Assembly: GCA_913019935.1 (NCBI GenBank)
Contig: CAJVZC010000009.1
Location: 1-34,688, forward strand
Reading direction: 5' to 3'
Length of the DNA stretch: 34,688 bases
Source: an uncultured Methylococcales bacterium
GTDB taxonomy: Bacteria; Pseudomonadota; Gammaproteobacteria; Methylococcales; Methylomonadaceae
In this document: positions 16,795 through 25,977 of the stretch, piece after piece
Numbering within the stretch: the stretch's first letter is position 1
Layout of the letters: every line of letters begins with the position of its first letter
The notes under the pieces: model-generated
What the model was told of the DNA's origin: nothing
Seen by the model: only the letters and a program-made list of their open reading frames with translations
Database searches by the model: none
Translations under genes and position numbers: made by a program

Positions 16795-18471
16795 ATGAGC
16801 GAGAGCTTTGCAGAATTATTTGAAGAGAGTCTAGCTAAGACTGAAATGCGCACAGGAGCCATGTTGTTGGGGACTGTTGTAGAAATTGATAGTGATAAAG
16901 TCATTGTTAACGCAGGATTAAAATCAGAAGGTGTTATTCCTAAATGGCAGTTTTTGGATGCGAATGGTGAATTAGAAGTTGAAGTCGGGGACGAAATAGA
17001 AGTCGCCCTAGACTTAATTGAAGATGGCTTAGGCGCTACATTACTTTCCCGTGATAAAGCAAAACGTAATAAAGCTTGGATGGAGCTTGAAAAAGCATTC
17101 GAAGCAAATGAAACAATTACCGGTCGCATTAATGGTCGCGTTCGGGGTGGATTAACAGTCGCTATTGGCGCCTTACAAGGCTTCTTGCCAGGTTCTTTAG
17201 TTGATGTTCGTCCTATTAGAGATACCAGTTTCTTGGAAGGGCGTGATCTTGATTTCAAAATCATTAAGATTGATCAAAAACGCAATAATGTTGTGGTTTC
17301 TCGTCGTGCAGTTGTTGAGACAGAATACAGTGCTGAGCGTGAAGAATTACTGAAATCATTGAAAGAAGGCCTTATTTTACCGGGTATCGTTAAGAATTTA
17401 ACTGATTACGGTGCTTTCATCGATTTAGGTGGTGTTGATGGCTTATTGCATATCACTGATATGGCGTGGCGTCGTATCCGTCATCCTTCTGAATGTGTAG
17501 AAATCGGTCAGGAAATACAAGTTAAGATTCTAAAGTATGATGAAGAGAAGAATCGTGTTTCATTAGGTATGAAACAAATGGGTGAAGATCCTTGGCAAAA
17601 TATCGCTAGAAGATACCCATCTGGCGCTAAGTTATTTGGTAAAGTTAACAATCTAACTGATTACGGTTGTTTTGTTGAGATTGAAGAGGGCGTCGAAGGT
17701 TTAGTTCACGTTTCTGAAATGGATTGGACCAATAAGAATGTTAACCCTTCTAAATTAGTTCAGTTAGGTGATGAAGTTGAAATTATGGTTTTGGAAATTG
17801 ACGAAGAACGCCGTCGTATTTCATTAGGCATGAAACATTGTCAAACAAATCCATGGGAAGAGTTCGGCGCGTTACATAACAAAGGCGATAAAATCACCGG
17901 TAAAATTAAATCGATTACAGATTTTGGTATCTTTATTGGGCTTAGTGGAAACATTGATGGTCTGGTTCATATGTCCGATATCTCTTGGTCAGAAAGTGGC
18001 GAAGATGTAGCTCGCGACTATAAGAAAGGCGATGAAATTGAAACCGTTATTTTAACCGTTGATACAGAGCGTGAGCGTATTTCGTTAGGTATTAAACAAT
18101 TAGAACAAGATCCGTTCCAAGGTTTCTTAGCACAACATGAGAAAGGCACACCGATTAAAGGTGTTGTTACTGAAGTTGATGTAAAAGGTGCGGTTGTTAG
18201 AATTACTGATAGTATTGAAGGCTACATTAGAGCGTCTGAAGTTAAGCGTGATCGTGTTGAAGATGTTCGTACACACCTCAAAGAAGGTGATGAGATTGAA
18301 GCCAAATATATCGGAATCGACAAGAAGAATAAGTCAATTTCCTTATCTATTAAAGCATTAAGTGAAGATGAAGAAACGGCAACTATAAAGGATTATAAGA
18401 AAAAATCTTCTGGTTCAGTTGATACATCTGCACCAACATTAGGTGATTTATTCAAACAAATGGATAAATAA
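16795..18471 (+). CDS. rpsA: 30S ribosomal protein S1
   Basis: The large RNA-binding protein of the small subunit, which helps recruit mRNAs with weak Shine-Dalgarno sequences. I start it at ATG 16795, giving 558 residues and the standard beginning [13 protein letters not shown]. The frame is open further upstream to a TTG at 16765, but that start lacks a binding site. Six S1 (OB-fold) repeats are visible, at roughly 21-87, 105-171, 192-260, 277-347, 364-434 and 451-520. The last four have the clear pattern G-x-V-x-x-[IL]-T-D-[YF]-G and end in RxSLG-like strands. The tail is acidic to basic and low in complexity. A strong terminator follows, separating it from ihfB. Confidence 0.98.
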   Translation: MSESFAELFEESLAKTEMRTGAMLLGTVVEIDSDKVIVNAGLKSEGVIPKWQFLDANGELEVEVGDEIEVALDLIEDGLGATLLSRDKAKRNKAWMELEKAFEANETITGRINGRVRGGLTVAIGALQGFLPGSLVDVRPIRDTSFLEGRDLDFKIIKIDQKRNNVVVSRRAVVETEYSAEREELLKSLKEGLILPGIVKNLTDYGAFIDLGGVDGLLHITDMAWRRIRHPSECVEIGQEIQVKILKYDEEKNRVSLGMKQMGEDPWQNIARRYPSGAKLFGKVNNLTDYGCFVEIEEGVEGLVHVSEMDWTNKNVNPSKLVQLGDEVEIMVLEIDEERRRISLGMKHCQTNPWEEFGALHNKGDKITGKIKSITDFGIFIGLSGNIDGLVHMSDISWSESGEDVARDYKKGDEIETVILTVDTERERISLGIKQLEQDPFQGFLAQHEKGTPIKGVVTEVDVKGAVVRITDSIEGYIRASEVKRDRVEDVRTHLKEGDEIEAKYIGIDKKNKSISLSIKALSEDEETATIKDYKKKSSGSVDTSAPTLGDLFKQMDK

Positions 18472-18485
18472 CCATAGGACTTATT

Positions 18486-18518
18486 AAGGCAGCTACAGGG
18501 TGTGGCTGCCTTATTTTT
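18486..18518 (+). terminator. Intrinsic terminator after rpsA
   Basis: AAGGCAGC (18486-18493) pairs with GCTGCCTT (18505-18512). Inner ACA/TGT pairing extends the stem, which is followed by a TTTTT run at 18514-18518. This is the best-looking intrinsic terminator in the window. Confidence 0.8.
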
Positions 18519-18543
18519 AAGTGTTAAATAGGAACAATCACTT

Positions 18544-18849
18544 GTGACAAAATCAGAATTAATTGAAGAGTTGTCAAAAAAACAACCGCATTTATCGCCT
18601 AAAGATGTTGAATTGGCCGTAAATTGTATGCTGGAGCAGGTCAATCAATCCTTATCGTCCGGTGAAAGAATAGAAATACGTGGTTTTGGCAGTTTCTCTT
18701 TACATTACCGCCCTTCGCGTATGGGTCGAAACCCTAAAACGGGTAGCGCTGTTGCATTAGCACCGAAGTTTGTCCCTCATTTTAAGCCAGGCCGTGAACT
18801 TAAGGAGCGTGTTGATGCTTCTAAAGACAATCATAAAATAACCTGTTAA
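18544..18849 (+). CDS. ihfB: Integration host factor beta subunit
   Basis: A DNA-bending protein that pairs with IHF-alpha to shape promoters, replication origins and recombination sites. It starts at GTG 18544, with AGGA about ten bases upstream. The N-terminus [10 protein letters not shown] is nearly that of E. coli IhfB. The core [25 protein letters not shown] contains the beta-arm with the DNA-intercalating proline region, and the end is [13 protein letters not shown]. At 101 residues it is about seven longer than the E. coli protein because of an extra polar C-terminal tail ending in Cys. Its place after rpsA is conserved in gammaproteobacteria. The ihfA gene is not in the window. Confidence 0.97.
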   Translation: MTKSELIEELSKKQPHLSPKDVELAVNCMLEQVNQSLSSGERIEIRGFGSFSLHYRPSRMGRNPKTGSAVALAPKFVPHFKPGRELKERVDASKDNHKITC

Positions 18850-18998
18850 ATCCTCTTTTTTTGAAGCATTGGTTTTTTTAACTAATTGCGGATAGTCTAA
18901 TTTCAAGATACACCTTGTGTTACAAAAGCTAAGGCGCGGAAAATTATTTTTTGGTGTCAGGGCGCTAGCGTAGCAGCAATCAATATGATGCTCTCAGA

Positions 18999-19027
18999 TG
19001 GAAAATAAAGTTAATTTAGATTATAAT
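18999..19027 (+). promoter_or_regulatory. Probable promoter of feoABC
   Basis: TGGAAA (18999-19004), a 17-base spacer and a perfect TATAAT (19022-19027). The -10 lies inside the Fur box, so bound Fur would block RNA polymerase. Confidence 0.6.
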
Positions 19028-19040
19028 GAGAATCATTATT
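19022..19040 (+). promoter_or_regulatory. Fur box upstream of feoA
   Basis: The 19 bases contain ATAATGA-G-AATCATTAT and match the classical Fur consensus GATAATGATAATCATTATC at 16 of 19 positions. The site overlaps the -10 and ends 26 bases before the feoA ATG. It predicts repression of the operon when iron is plentiful. Confidence 0.85.
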
Positions 19041-19066
19041 AATTAGAATCTTAATTAGGTTGCTCT

Positions 19067-19312
19067 ATGGTATCGCTTATTTTTCAAGATCTTGTCGTTG
19101 GGGACAGTGCTCGAATTATTGGTTTTGATAATGCGGGGCGAGCTTACCGTAAACGATTGCTGGCTATGGGGTTAACACCAGGAACTGAATTCATTGTTTC
19201 TCGGTTTGCACCTATGGGCGATCCAGTTCAAATCAAATTACGAGGTTTCTCTTTGTCATTAAGAAAAGATGAGGCTCGTGTCTTATTATTAGAATCTGTT
19301 ACCCATGACTAA
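19067..19312 (+). CDS. feoA: Ferrous iron transport protein A
   Basis: A small cytoplasmic SH3-like protein of 81 residues needed for FeoB-dependent Fe(II) uptake. It probably acts by contacting FeoB. The family pattern is clear: DSARIIGFDNAGRAYRKRLLAMGLTPGTEF, then a turn before IKLRGFSLSLRKDEA. The end overlaps feoB by eight bases, indicating coupled translation. The operon is preceded by a Fur box. Confidence 0.96.
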   Translation: MVSLIFQDLVVGDSARIIGFDNAGRAYRKRLLAMGLTPGTEFIVSRFAPMGDPVQIKLRGFSLSLRKDEARVLLLESVTHD

Positions 19313-21653
19313 TTTTTCTATTGCGGTAGTCGGTAACCCAAATTGTGGGAAAACAACCTTATTCAATGCCTTGACCGGTGCAAGGCAGCATGTGGGTAAT
19401 TGGCCAGGTGTGACAGTTGAACGTAAAGAAGGTGAATACTATCATAATGCTATTAAAATTGAGTTGGTTGATTTACCGGGCACTTATTCATTAGAAGTGA
19501 CCGATGACAGTGTATCTCTGGATGAAAAAATAGCACGTGATTATGTGGTCTCGAATGAGTCAGATTTAATTATCAATATTATTGATGCTTCTAATATTGA
19601 GCGGAATCTGTACCTGACAACACAATTGTTGGAAATGAAAGTGCCCATGATGGTGGTGCTTAATATGATGGATACCGCCAAGAATAGCGGTATTGATATC
19701 AATATATCCACTTTGTCTGAACGCTTAGGTTGCGCAGTCGTTCCTATCGTTGCCTCAACGAGACAGGGTATTGATGCATTGAAAGAGGCGATCAATACGG
19801 CCTTATTCTCACCCAGTATCCCAGATATTATCATTGACTATGATCCTAGTTTAGAGCAGGCGATTTCTGAGTTGTCTGAACAGGTTTCTGGTATTGCTAA
19901 AGAAAAATGCAATGCTAATACCCGTTGGTTAGCCCTAAGACTTTTAGAAGGAGATACGTTAGCGAAACAATTAGTCAGTGATGAAATGGTAACCGTAGCG
20001 GGACAATTAGCGGAGCGTGTTGAATTGGCGGCGGCTGAGGAAATTGACATTTTAACAGCGGATGCACGGTACAGTTTTGCGAACAAAATAAATTATCAAT
20101 GTATTCATAAGTTAACTGAGGTGTCGCGTCAGTTTTCCGATTCGGTGGACCAAATTGTATTAAATCGGTTTATGGGTATCCCTATATTTTTATTGGTGAT
20201 GTATTTAATGTTCATGTTCACAATCAATATAGGTAGTGCGTTTATTGATTTTTTTGACCAATTCACAGGTGTTTTTTTCGTTGACGGTTTAAGGTTTTTA
20301 TTGGAAGGGTGGAATTTCTCTGATTGGTTGATTGTTTTAATTACCGAAGGGTTAGGCGGTGGTGTTCAGGTTGTCGCAACTTTTATACCGATTGTTGGTT
20401 TTCTATTTTTGTTCTTATCAGTACTTGAAGATTCAGGTTACATGGCTCGTGCCGCCTTTGTAATGGATCGATTTATGCGATTAATCGGTTTGCCGGGGAA
20501 ATCATTTGTACCCATGATTGTCGGTTTTGGCTGTAATGTCCCTGCAATTATGGCGACACGGACCTTAGAAAGTTCGCGTGATCGAATCTTAACTAACTTG
20601 ATGAATCCTTTTATGTCATGCGGTGCGCGGTTACCGGTTTATGCCTTATTTGCAGCAGCCTTTTTTCCTGAGGGCGGCCAAAATTTAGTTTTTGGCTTAT
20701 ATTTAATTGGCATTTGTGTTGCCGTTTTAACAGGCTTAATTATGAAATGGGCCTTATTTGGTGGCAACTCCATGCCATTTATTATGGAACTACCGCCTTA
20801 TCATATGCCTACGTTACGGGGTATTTTAATTAGGGCTTGGGAGCGCTTAAAAACATTTATCTTTAATGCTGGGAAAGTGATCGTTCCGATGGTTTTAGTG
20901 TTGAATTTTATGAGTTCAATGGGTATGGATGGCAGCTTTAGTCGTGGAAATAGTGAGCAATCCATTTTGAGTGAAGTGGGTCGTGAGTTAACCCCTATGT
21001 TTGAACCGATGGGTATTTCCTCTGATAACTGGCCAGCTACGGTAGGTATTTTTACCGGTTTACTGGCTAAGGAAGCGGTTGTGGGTACTTTAGATGCGCT
21101 ATACAGCGAACGGGCAGTAAAACTTGAGGGCCACAGTGAAAAACCAGAAGCTTTTAGTTTATGGGGCGGTATTAGTGACGCTTTTTTGACGATACCTGAA
21201 AATCTTATCGACGTGGTTGATAATGTCTTTGATCCTTTAGGGTTAGATATTGGTGATACCCAAGATGTTTTAGTTGCAGCAGAAGAGCAAGAGGTCAACA
21301 GTGGAACGTATAAAGCGATGCAGTTAAGTTTTAATGGCAAGGCAGGTGCATTTGCGTATTTGTTGTTCATTTTGCTTTATGCCCCGTGTGTCGCTGCAAC
21401 AGCAGCTATTTATAAGGAAACCAATATGGCTTGGGCTATATTTGTGTTGTTTTGGACGACGGGTATTGCTTATATGGCAGCGGTTATTTCTTACCAAGCA
21501 CTGACGTTTCAGGATAATCCTTTAGGCGCTATGATGTGGATTCTTAGTTTATTAGGCTGTTTTTTGGGCGTTGTCTTATTGTTGAAGGTGTGGGGGAATA
21601 AGCAAAACCGAGCAATATCGACAGATTTTCCAGATTCAACGGGTGAAGTATGA
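19305..21653 (+). CDS. feoB: Ferrous iron transporter FeoB
   Basis: An inner-membrane Fe(II) permease with a GTPase domain, 782 residues. The N-terminal G domain has G1 GNPNCGKT (10-17), G3 DLPG (56-59) and G4 NMMD (120-123). A helical spacer domain follows (about 170-260). Several membrane segments then run from about 285 to 760. They include the two Gate motifs, with GFGCNVPAIMATR near 407-419 and NPFMSCGARLPVY near 433-446; their cysteines are thought to line the iron path. The start lies inside feoA and the end overlaps feoC by four bases (ATGA). Confidence 0.98.
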   Translation: MTNFSIAVVGNPNCGKTTLFNALTGARQHVGNWPGVTVERKEGEYYHNAIKIELVDLPGTYSLEVTDDSVSLDEKIARDYVVSNESDLIINIIDASNIERNLYLTTQLLEMKVPMMVVLNMMDTAKNSGIDINISTLSERLGCAVVPIVASTRQGIDALKEAINTALFSPSIPDIIIDYDPSLEQAISELSEQVSGIAKEKCNANTRWLALRLLEGDTLAKQLVSDEMVTVAGQLAERVELAAAEEIDILTADARYSFANKINYQCIHKLTEVSRQFSDSVDQIVLNRFMGIPIFLLVMYLMFMFTINIGSAFIDFFDQFTGVFFVDGLRFLLEGWNFSDWLIVLITEGLGGGVQVVATFIPIVGFLFLFLSVLEDSGYMARAAFVMDRFMRLIGLPGKSFVPMIVGFGCNVPAIMATRTLESSRDRILTNLMNPFMSCGARLPVYALFAAAFFPEGGQNLVFGLYLIGICVAVLTGLIMKWALFGGNSMPFIMELPPYHMPTLRGILIRAWERLKTFIFNAGKVIVPMVLVLNFMSSMGMDGSFSRGNSEQSILSEVGRELTPMFEPMGISSDNWPATVGIFTGLLAKEAVVGTLDALYSERAVKLEGHSEKPEAFSLWGGISDAFLTIPENLIDVVDNVFDPLGLDIGDTQDVLVAAEEQEVNSGTYKAMQLSFNGKAGAFAYLLFILLYAPCVAATAAIYKETNMAWAIFVLFWTTGIAYMAAVISYQALTFQDNPLGAMMWILSLLGCFLGVVLLLKVWGNKQNRAISTDFPDSTGEV

Positions 21654-21877
21654 TTCTTTCTGATTTACGGCGTTATATCGAGGCGCATAAACGCGTTGCA
21701 TTGATTGATTTAGTGAATCATTTTGATATGGATGCTGATGTGATTCGAGGAATGCTCGGAAAATGGATCGCTAAGGGTAAAGTCAAAAAAATGGCTATGG
21801 ATAAGGGCTGTGGAACGCAGTGTTGCCAGTGTGATCCGCGGTTAGTTGAATTCTATGAGTGGGTTGAGCCAAGATAA
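21650..21877 (+). CDS. feoC: FeoC-like winged-helix protein with cysteine cluster
   Basis: A 75-residue protein encoded at the end of the feo operon. The first 45 residues fit a small winged-helix fold (LSDLRRYIEAHKRVALIDLV, then a second helix). A cysteine cluster follows, with Cys54, Cys58, Cys59 and Cys61 in CGTQCCQC. Relatives in enterobacteria bind an oxygen-sensitive Fe-S cluster in this wing and affect FeoB stability. The same role is inferred here from position and cysteines. It overlaps feoB by four bases. Confidence 0.85.
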   Translation: MILSDLRRYIEAHKRVALIDLVNHFDMDADVIRGMLGKWIAKGKVKKMAMDKGCGTQCCQCDPRLVEFYEWVEPR

Positions 21878-22041
21878 CGCAGCGGTTACCGTGTTTACTT
21901 TAGTTTGATAGTCATGATTTCAAAATAAGCGCAATAATACATTTTTTACACCAGAAAGTCCAAATCCGTTATCGGGCTGTTCAAAGCCGTCTAAGTGTTA
22001 AATAGATTCAATCTCTCGCGCCAAAAAACGACCTGATCAAG

Positions 22042-22047
22042 TATAAT
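22042..22047 (+). promoter_or_regulatory. Possible -10 element of prfC
   Basis: A perfect TATAAT 25 bases before the prfC ATG, in the 195-base gap after feoC. The hexamer at the -35 distance (CGCCAA) is poor, so the call rests on the -10 alone. Nothing else convincing was seen in this gap. Confidence 0.4.
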
Positions 22048-22072
22048 ACTGCACTTTTCTCACTGAATAATT

Positions 22073-23653
22073 ATGGCGGATTTTTTAACTGAACTACAGC
22101 GTCGGCGTACCTTTGCGATTATTTCGCATCCTGATGCAGGAAAAACAACACTCACAGAAAAGTTATTATTATTTGGCGGTGCCATTCAATTAGCGGGATC
22201 AGTCAAGGGCCGAAAAGCGGCGCGTCATGCAACCTCTGACTGGATGGAAATGGAAAAGCAGCGGGGAATTTCAGTCACTACGTCGGTCATGCAATTTGAT
22301 CATAATGACAAAATTATGAACCTATTAGATACCCCTGGGCATGCTGATTTCTCTGAAGACACTTATCGCACCTTAACTGCTGTTGATTCTGCTTTGATGG
22401 TTATTGATATTGCCAAAGGGGTTGAAGAAAGAACCGTTAAATTAATGGAGATATGTCGGTTACGAGATACGCCTATTTTAACGTTTATTAATAAATTAGA
22501 TCGAGAAGGACGAGATCCTATCGATCTTTTGGATGAAGTTGAAGATATATTAAAAATAGATTGTGCGCCAATGACATGGCCAATTGGAATGGGAAAGCGT
22601 TTCAAGGGCGTTTATCACATTTATCGTGATGCAGTACATTTGTTCTCCCCTAATCATGGCGGAAAAGTTGCTGAAGGTACAGTGATTGAGGGGCTTGATA
22701 ATCCAGAGCTTGATGCGCTTGTTGGTGATCAGGCCGATGAGTTGCGTGAAGAAATTGAGCTCATAAAGGGTGCAAGTCATACCTTTAATATAGAGGAATA
22801 TTTACAGGGTAAACAGACACCGGTTTTTTTTGGTTCTGCAATTAATAATTTTGGAATTAAAGAGTTATTAGATGCTTTCGCGCAATATGCACCGATGCCA
22901 CAGAGTCGCAAGGCTATTCAGCGAACCGTTGAATCTTCTGAAAAGGATTTTACGGGTTTTGTTTTTAAAGTGCAGGCCAATATGGATCCCGCTCATCGTG
23001 ACAGAGTCGCATTTATGCGGGTTTGTTCTGGGCAGTTTAGTAAAGGGATGAAAATGAATCATGTGCGCGTAGGCAAAAATATTCAGATTGGGAATGCGAT
23101 TACTTTCCAGGCAGATAGCCGTAAAAATGTAGAACAAGCATTTCCCGGAGATATTATTGGTTTACATAATCACGGCACTATTCAGGTCGGTGATACTTTT
23201 TCTCAAGGTGAAACATTGAAATACAGTGGTATCCCATTTTTCGCACCTGAATTATATCGAAAGGTTGTTTTAAAAGACCCGCTTAGAATGAAGGCACTAC
23301 AAAAAGGATTGGCGCAGTTAACTGAGGAAGGAGCGACACAGTTATTTAAACCACTCAGGAATAATGACCAAATTTTAGGTGCTGTGGGGGTGCTTCAATT
23401 TGATGTGACGGCATTTAGATTAAAAGGCGAATATAATGTCGAGTGTATTTATGACACGGTGAGTATTTTTGGTGCTCGCTGGATTACTTCGGAGGATCCA
23501 GAGCAATTGGCGTTATTTAAGAAAAAAGCTTTTGATCATTTAGCCGAAGATGGCGGTGGTTATTTGGTGTACTTAGCGAGTAGCCGTGTGAACTTGCAAT
23601 TGGCAGAAGAGCGCTGGCCTAAAATTAATTTTAATGCAACACGTGAATTATAA
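22073..23653 (+). CDS. prfC: Peptide chain release factor 3
   Basis: A translational GTPase that removes RF1 or RF2 from the ribosome after peptide release. At 526 residues it has the normal RF3 length. The G domain has G1 SHPDAGKTT (18-26), the RF3-type switch region [19 protein letters not shown]3 DTPGH and G4 NKLD. Domains II and III follow, and the typical C-terminal end is [12 protein letters not shown]. This motif wording separates it from EF-G and other GTPases. It is probably transcribed alone, from the gap after feoC, and converges with the DUF1499 gene 16 bases further on. Confidence 0.97.
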   Translation: MADFLTELQRRRTFAIISHPDAGKTTLTEKLLLFGGAIQLAGSVKGRKAARHATSDWMEMEKQRGISVTTSVMQFDHNDKIMNLLDTPGHADFSEDTYRTLTAVDSALMVIDIAKGVEERTVKLMEICRLRDTPILTFINKLDREGRDPIDLLDEVEDILKIDCAPMTWPIGMGKRFKGVYHIYRDAVHLFSPNHGGKVAEGTVIEGLDNPELDALVGDQADELREEIELIKGASHTFNIEEYLQGKQTPVFFGSAINNFGIKELLDAFAQYAPMPQSRKAIQRTVESSEKDFTGFVFKVQANMDPAHRDRVAFMRVCSGQFSKGMKMNHVRVGKNIQIGNAITFQADSRKNVEQAFPGDIIGLHNHGTIQVGDTFSQGETLKYSGIPFFAPELYRKVVLKDPLRMKALQKGLAQLTEEGATQLFKPLRNNDQILGAVGVLQFDVTAFRLKGEYNVECIYDTVSIFGARWITSEDPEQLALFKKKAFDHLAEDGGGYLVYLASSRVNLQLAEERWPKINFNATREL

Positions 23654-23669
23654 GGCTGGAGTTGTTGGG

Positions 23670-24119
23670 TTAATAAATGATCCCTGCTTGTTGTAAGCGG
23701 TTACGTAAAGATGTGACACGGTTACGGTTGACCCCTAAGTCACTATAACCGACTCTAGAGGCAGAACGAACATCAATGGTTTGTTCTTTTTCATGAAGTA
23801 ATAACGTCATGTCATCAACAAAGCGAAAAACAAGACTGGTTATTTCGGCTTTGATAAGGTTATTTGTAACCACCGTAAGTTTTGTTCTAGGGTGTTGTTT
23901 GAGTGCTTCTATAATATAAGGCCAAGCTGTTGATGAATTTTCTTTAAGGGCAAAGGGTTCTATGAAATGCTCGGTGTCTGATGGTGCTGCCCCACTTGAA
24001 ACACAGTTTGGGGTATTGGGGCATGGATCTAATGGTAAGGTGTTTTGGGTGCGAGCTTGTGAAGGCATTGACATAGTTATTAATAAAAAAGTTATTAAGG
24101 TGCAGAAATGAATACTCAT
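23670..24119 (-). CDS. Exported DUF1499 family protein
   Basis: A 149-residue protein with an N-terminal hydrophobic stretch (residues 5-18) and a likely Sec signal cleavage after SQA at about 22. The family signature CPNTPNCVSS lies at 33-42, with Cys33 and Cys39 possibly forming a disulfide in the periplasm. The conserved end VRSASRVGYSDLGVNRNRV is typical of DUF1499. The biochemical role of the family is not known. It stands alone on the minus strand, converging with prfC and diverging from dusA. The start has no clear Shine-Dalgarno. Confidence 0.85.
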   Translation of the reverse strand: MSIHFCTLITFLLITMSMPSQARTQNTLPLDPCPNTPNCVSSGAAPSDTEHFIEPFALKENSSTAWPYIIEALKQHPRTKLTVVTNNLIKAEITSLVFRFVDDMTLLLHEKEQTIDVRSASRVGYSDLGVNRNRVTSLRNRLQQAGIIY

Positions 24120-24349
24120 TTTTCAGAATTAGCTGAGAATAGAGGGGCGTTGTGTTTTGCAGTAAAGCAGAATAAGCTTCACTATAAACTTTTTCTGACT
24201 AATTAAAAATACGGCGCTTGATAATTTTTGCGCTGGAGTAGACGAGAGCGGTGCGGTTCATATGAGGCACAGTAAGGGTGCTCTATGGTATTTTTTGTTT
24301 AAGCCTGCATTTAAAAAGGCACCAATACGAATGATTTGTTCAAATAGAT

Positions 24350-25318
24350 ATGGGTAAGAAAATAAACCGGACAGTCTGTGTGGCGCCGATGATGGATTGG
24401 ACAGATAAGCATTGTCGTTTCTTTCACCGTTTAATTTCTAAGCATACGGTGTTATACAGTGAAATGATAACGAGCAATGCGTTATTACACGGAAATAGAG
24501 ACACGTTGTTAGCCTTTGAGCCGTGCGAGTCTCCCATTGCTTTACAATTAGGGGGTTCTGATCCCAAGGCTTTAGCAGAGTGCAGCGTGATTGCCGAAGA
24601 TTTTGGTTATGATGAAATAAACCTTAATGTGGGTTGTCCGAGTGACCGTGTGCAAAATGGTCGTTTTGGTGCCTGTTTAATGGCAGAGCCAGAAACAGTA
24701 GCAGAATGCATTTTTGAAATGCAAAACAAAGTGAATATTCCGGTGACGGTTAAAAACAGGATTGGGATTGATGGTCAAGAAACATACCATGATTTATCTG
24801 CCTTTATAGAAACGGTTGCACAAGGCGGCTGTGAGGTTTTTATTATCCATGCTCGGATCGCGGTATTAACTGGGTTGTCGCCTAAGCAAAATAGAGTCAT
24901 TCCTCCTCTGAATTATGCTTATGTTAATCAGATAAAGGCGGCATTTCCTGCTTTGGAGATTATTGGTAACGGTGGCGTTCAAACCTTGAATCAAATGGAG
25001 ACACATTTACAAAATCTTGATGGCGTTATGATTGGTCGGGAGGCTTATCACAACCCTTATTTGCTTTCAGCGGTTGACGCTTGTTTTTATCATGACCCAG
25101 TGCCTTGTTTAACACGTCGTGAAGTTGTTGAGGCCATGATTCCTTATATCCAGAAGCATTTAGCAACAGGGGGCCGTTTAAATCAAATAACACGTCATTT
25201 GTTAGGCTTGTTCCATGGTGTTTCTGGTGCAAGAAGATGGCGGCGTTATTTAAGTGAAAATGCACATAAAGACGGTGTGAATGAATCTGTGGTGTTAACA
25301 GCTTTAGATTATGTCTAA
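24350..25318 (+). CDS. dusA: tRNA-dihydrouridine(20/20a) synthase DusA
   Basis: A flavoenzyme that reduces uridine 20 and 20a in the tRNA D-loop. The 322-residue TIM-barrel protein has VAPMMDWTDKHCR at 11-23 and the catalytic Cys96 in NVGCPSDRVQ. FMN contacts are suggested by VKNRIG and GNGG, followed by GVMIGREAYHNPYL. The wording is that of DusA, not DusB or DusC. One oddity is the stretch after the conserved HAR, which reads HARIAVLTGLSPKQNR. DusA proteins I remember have HARKAWL at this place, so Lys and Trp are replaced. No clear Shine-Dalgarno precedes the ATG. The 230-base gap upstream holds nothing I can identify. Confidence 0.95.
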   Translation: MGKKINRTVCVAPMMDWTDKHCRFFHRLISKHTVLYSEMITSNALLHGNRDTLLAFEPCESPIALQLGGSDPKALAECSVIAEDFGYDEINLNVGCPSDRVQNGRFGACLMAEPETVAECIFEMQNKVNIPVTVKNRIGIDGQETYHDLSAFIETVAQGGCEVFIIHARIAVLTGLSPKQNRVIPPLNYAYVNQIKAAFPALEIIGNGGVQTLNQMETHLQNLDGVMIGREAYHNPYLLSAVDACFYHDPVPCLTRREVVEAMIPYIQKHLATGGRLNQITRHLLGLFHGVSGARRWRRYLSENAHKDGVNESVVLTALDYV

Positions 25319-25323
25319 AACAA

Positions 25324-25350
25324 AAGGACGTTATAATAACGCCTTATTTA
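25324..25350 (+). terminator. Possible terminator between dusA and folE
   Basis: AAGG, a bulged A, then CGTT (25324-25332) pairs with AACGCCTT (25338-25345) across a five-base loop, followed by ATTTA. The T tract is short, so this is a weak call. Confidence 0.4.
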
Positions 25351-25382
25351 TCCTTATTCTTAAAAAGAGTTGAGAAACAAAT

Positions 25383-25928
25383 ATGGAAGATTATTTTTCA
25401 AAAATCATTGAATCTGTGGGTGAAGATATTAACCGTGAAGGATTGATTGATACCCCGAAGCGTGCAGCAAAAGCATTTCAATTTTTAAACAACGGCTATA
25501 ATAAAAGCCTTGATGAGGTACTCAATAATGCGATTTTTGAGGCTGATAGTGATGACATGGTTATTGTGAAGAATATTGAAATGTATTCTTTATGCGAACA
25601 TCACTTATTACCTTTTATTGGGCAGTGTCATATTGGTTATTTGCCACGTAAAAAAGTGATTGGATTGTCTAAAATCGCCCGTATTGTGGATATGTATTCG
25701 CGACGGATGCAAATTCAAGAACGCCTTACAAAACAGATTGCAACTGCCATCGGTGAGGCTGTTGATGCCCGAGGCGTTGCTGTTGTTATTGAGGCAAAGC
25801 ATCTTTGTATGATGATGAGAGGCGTTGAAAAACAAAATTCGGTGATGGCAACTTCAGCAATGACCGGTATTTTTCGTGATGAACTCAATACGCGAATGGA
25901 ATTTTTAAATTTAATTAAAGATCGGTAG
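25383..25928 (+). CDS. folE: GTP cyclohydrolase I
   Basis: Converts GTP to dihydroneopterin triphosphate, the first step of folate synthesis. The 181-residue length is typical. The zinc ligands are Cys71 and His74 (in [10 protein letters not shown]) and Cys142 (in [10 protein letters not shown]). The stretch [15 protein letters not shown] and the end [10 protein letters not shown] are diagnostic of the homodecameric type I enzyme. PreQ0, the substrate of QueF, also derives from this product, so FolE and QueF act in linked pathways although the genes lie far apart here. Confidence 0.97.
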   Translation: MEDYFSKIIESVGEDINREGLIDTPKRAAKAFQFLNNGYNKSLDEVLNNAIFEADSDDMVIVKNIEMYSLCEHHLLPFIGQCHIGYLPRKKVIGLSKIARIVDMYSRRMQIQERLTKQIATAIGEAVDARGVAVVIEAKHLCMMMRGVEKQNSVMATSAMTGIFRDELNTRMEFLNLIKDR

Positions 25929-25977
25929 TGCTTGTGTCGGTATTTTGAGGTTACAGTTGCTTGTAAGAGGGATTTAA

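Noticed and set aside
18518-22010. The 14-base string TAAGTGTTAAATAG occurs near 18518 and again near 21990
   Set aside because: One repeat of this length is expected by chance in about 35 kb; the flanks do not match.
24108-24206. A 32-codon frame with a good AAGGTG site upstream, overlapping the start of the DUF1499 gene in antisense
   Set aside because: It is antisense to a signal-peptide-coding region at its start, has no motif, and no homologue is known to me; a chance frame is more likely.
24120-24349. Search for a gene, small RNA or promoter in the 230-base gap before dusA
   Set aside because: No frame, hairpin with T tract or well-spaced -35/-10 pair was convincing, so nothing is annotated.
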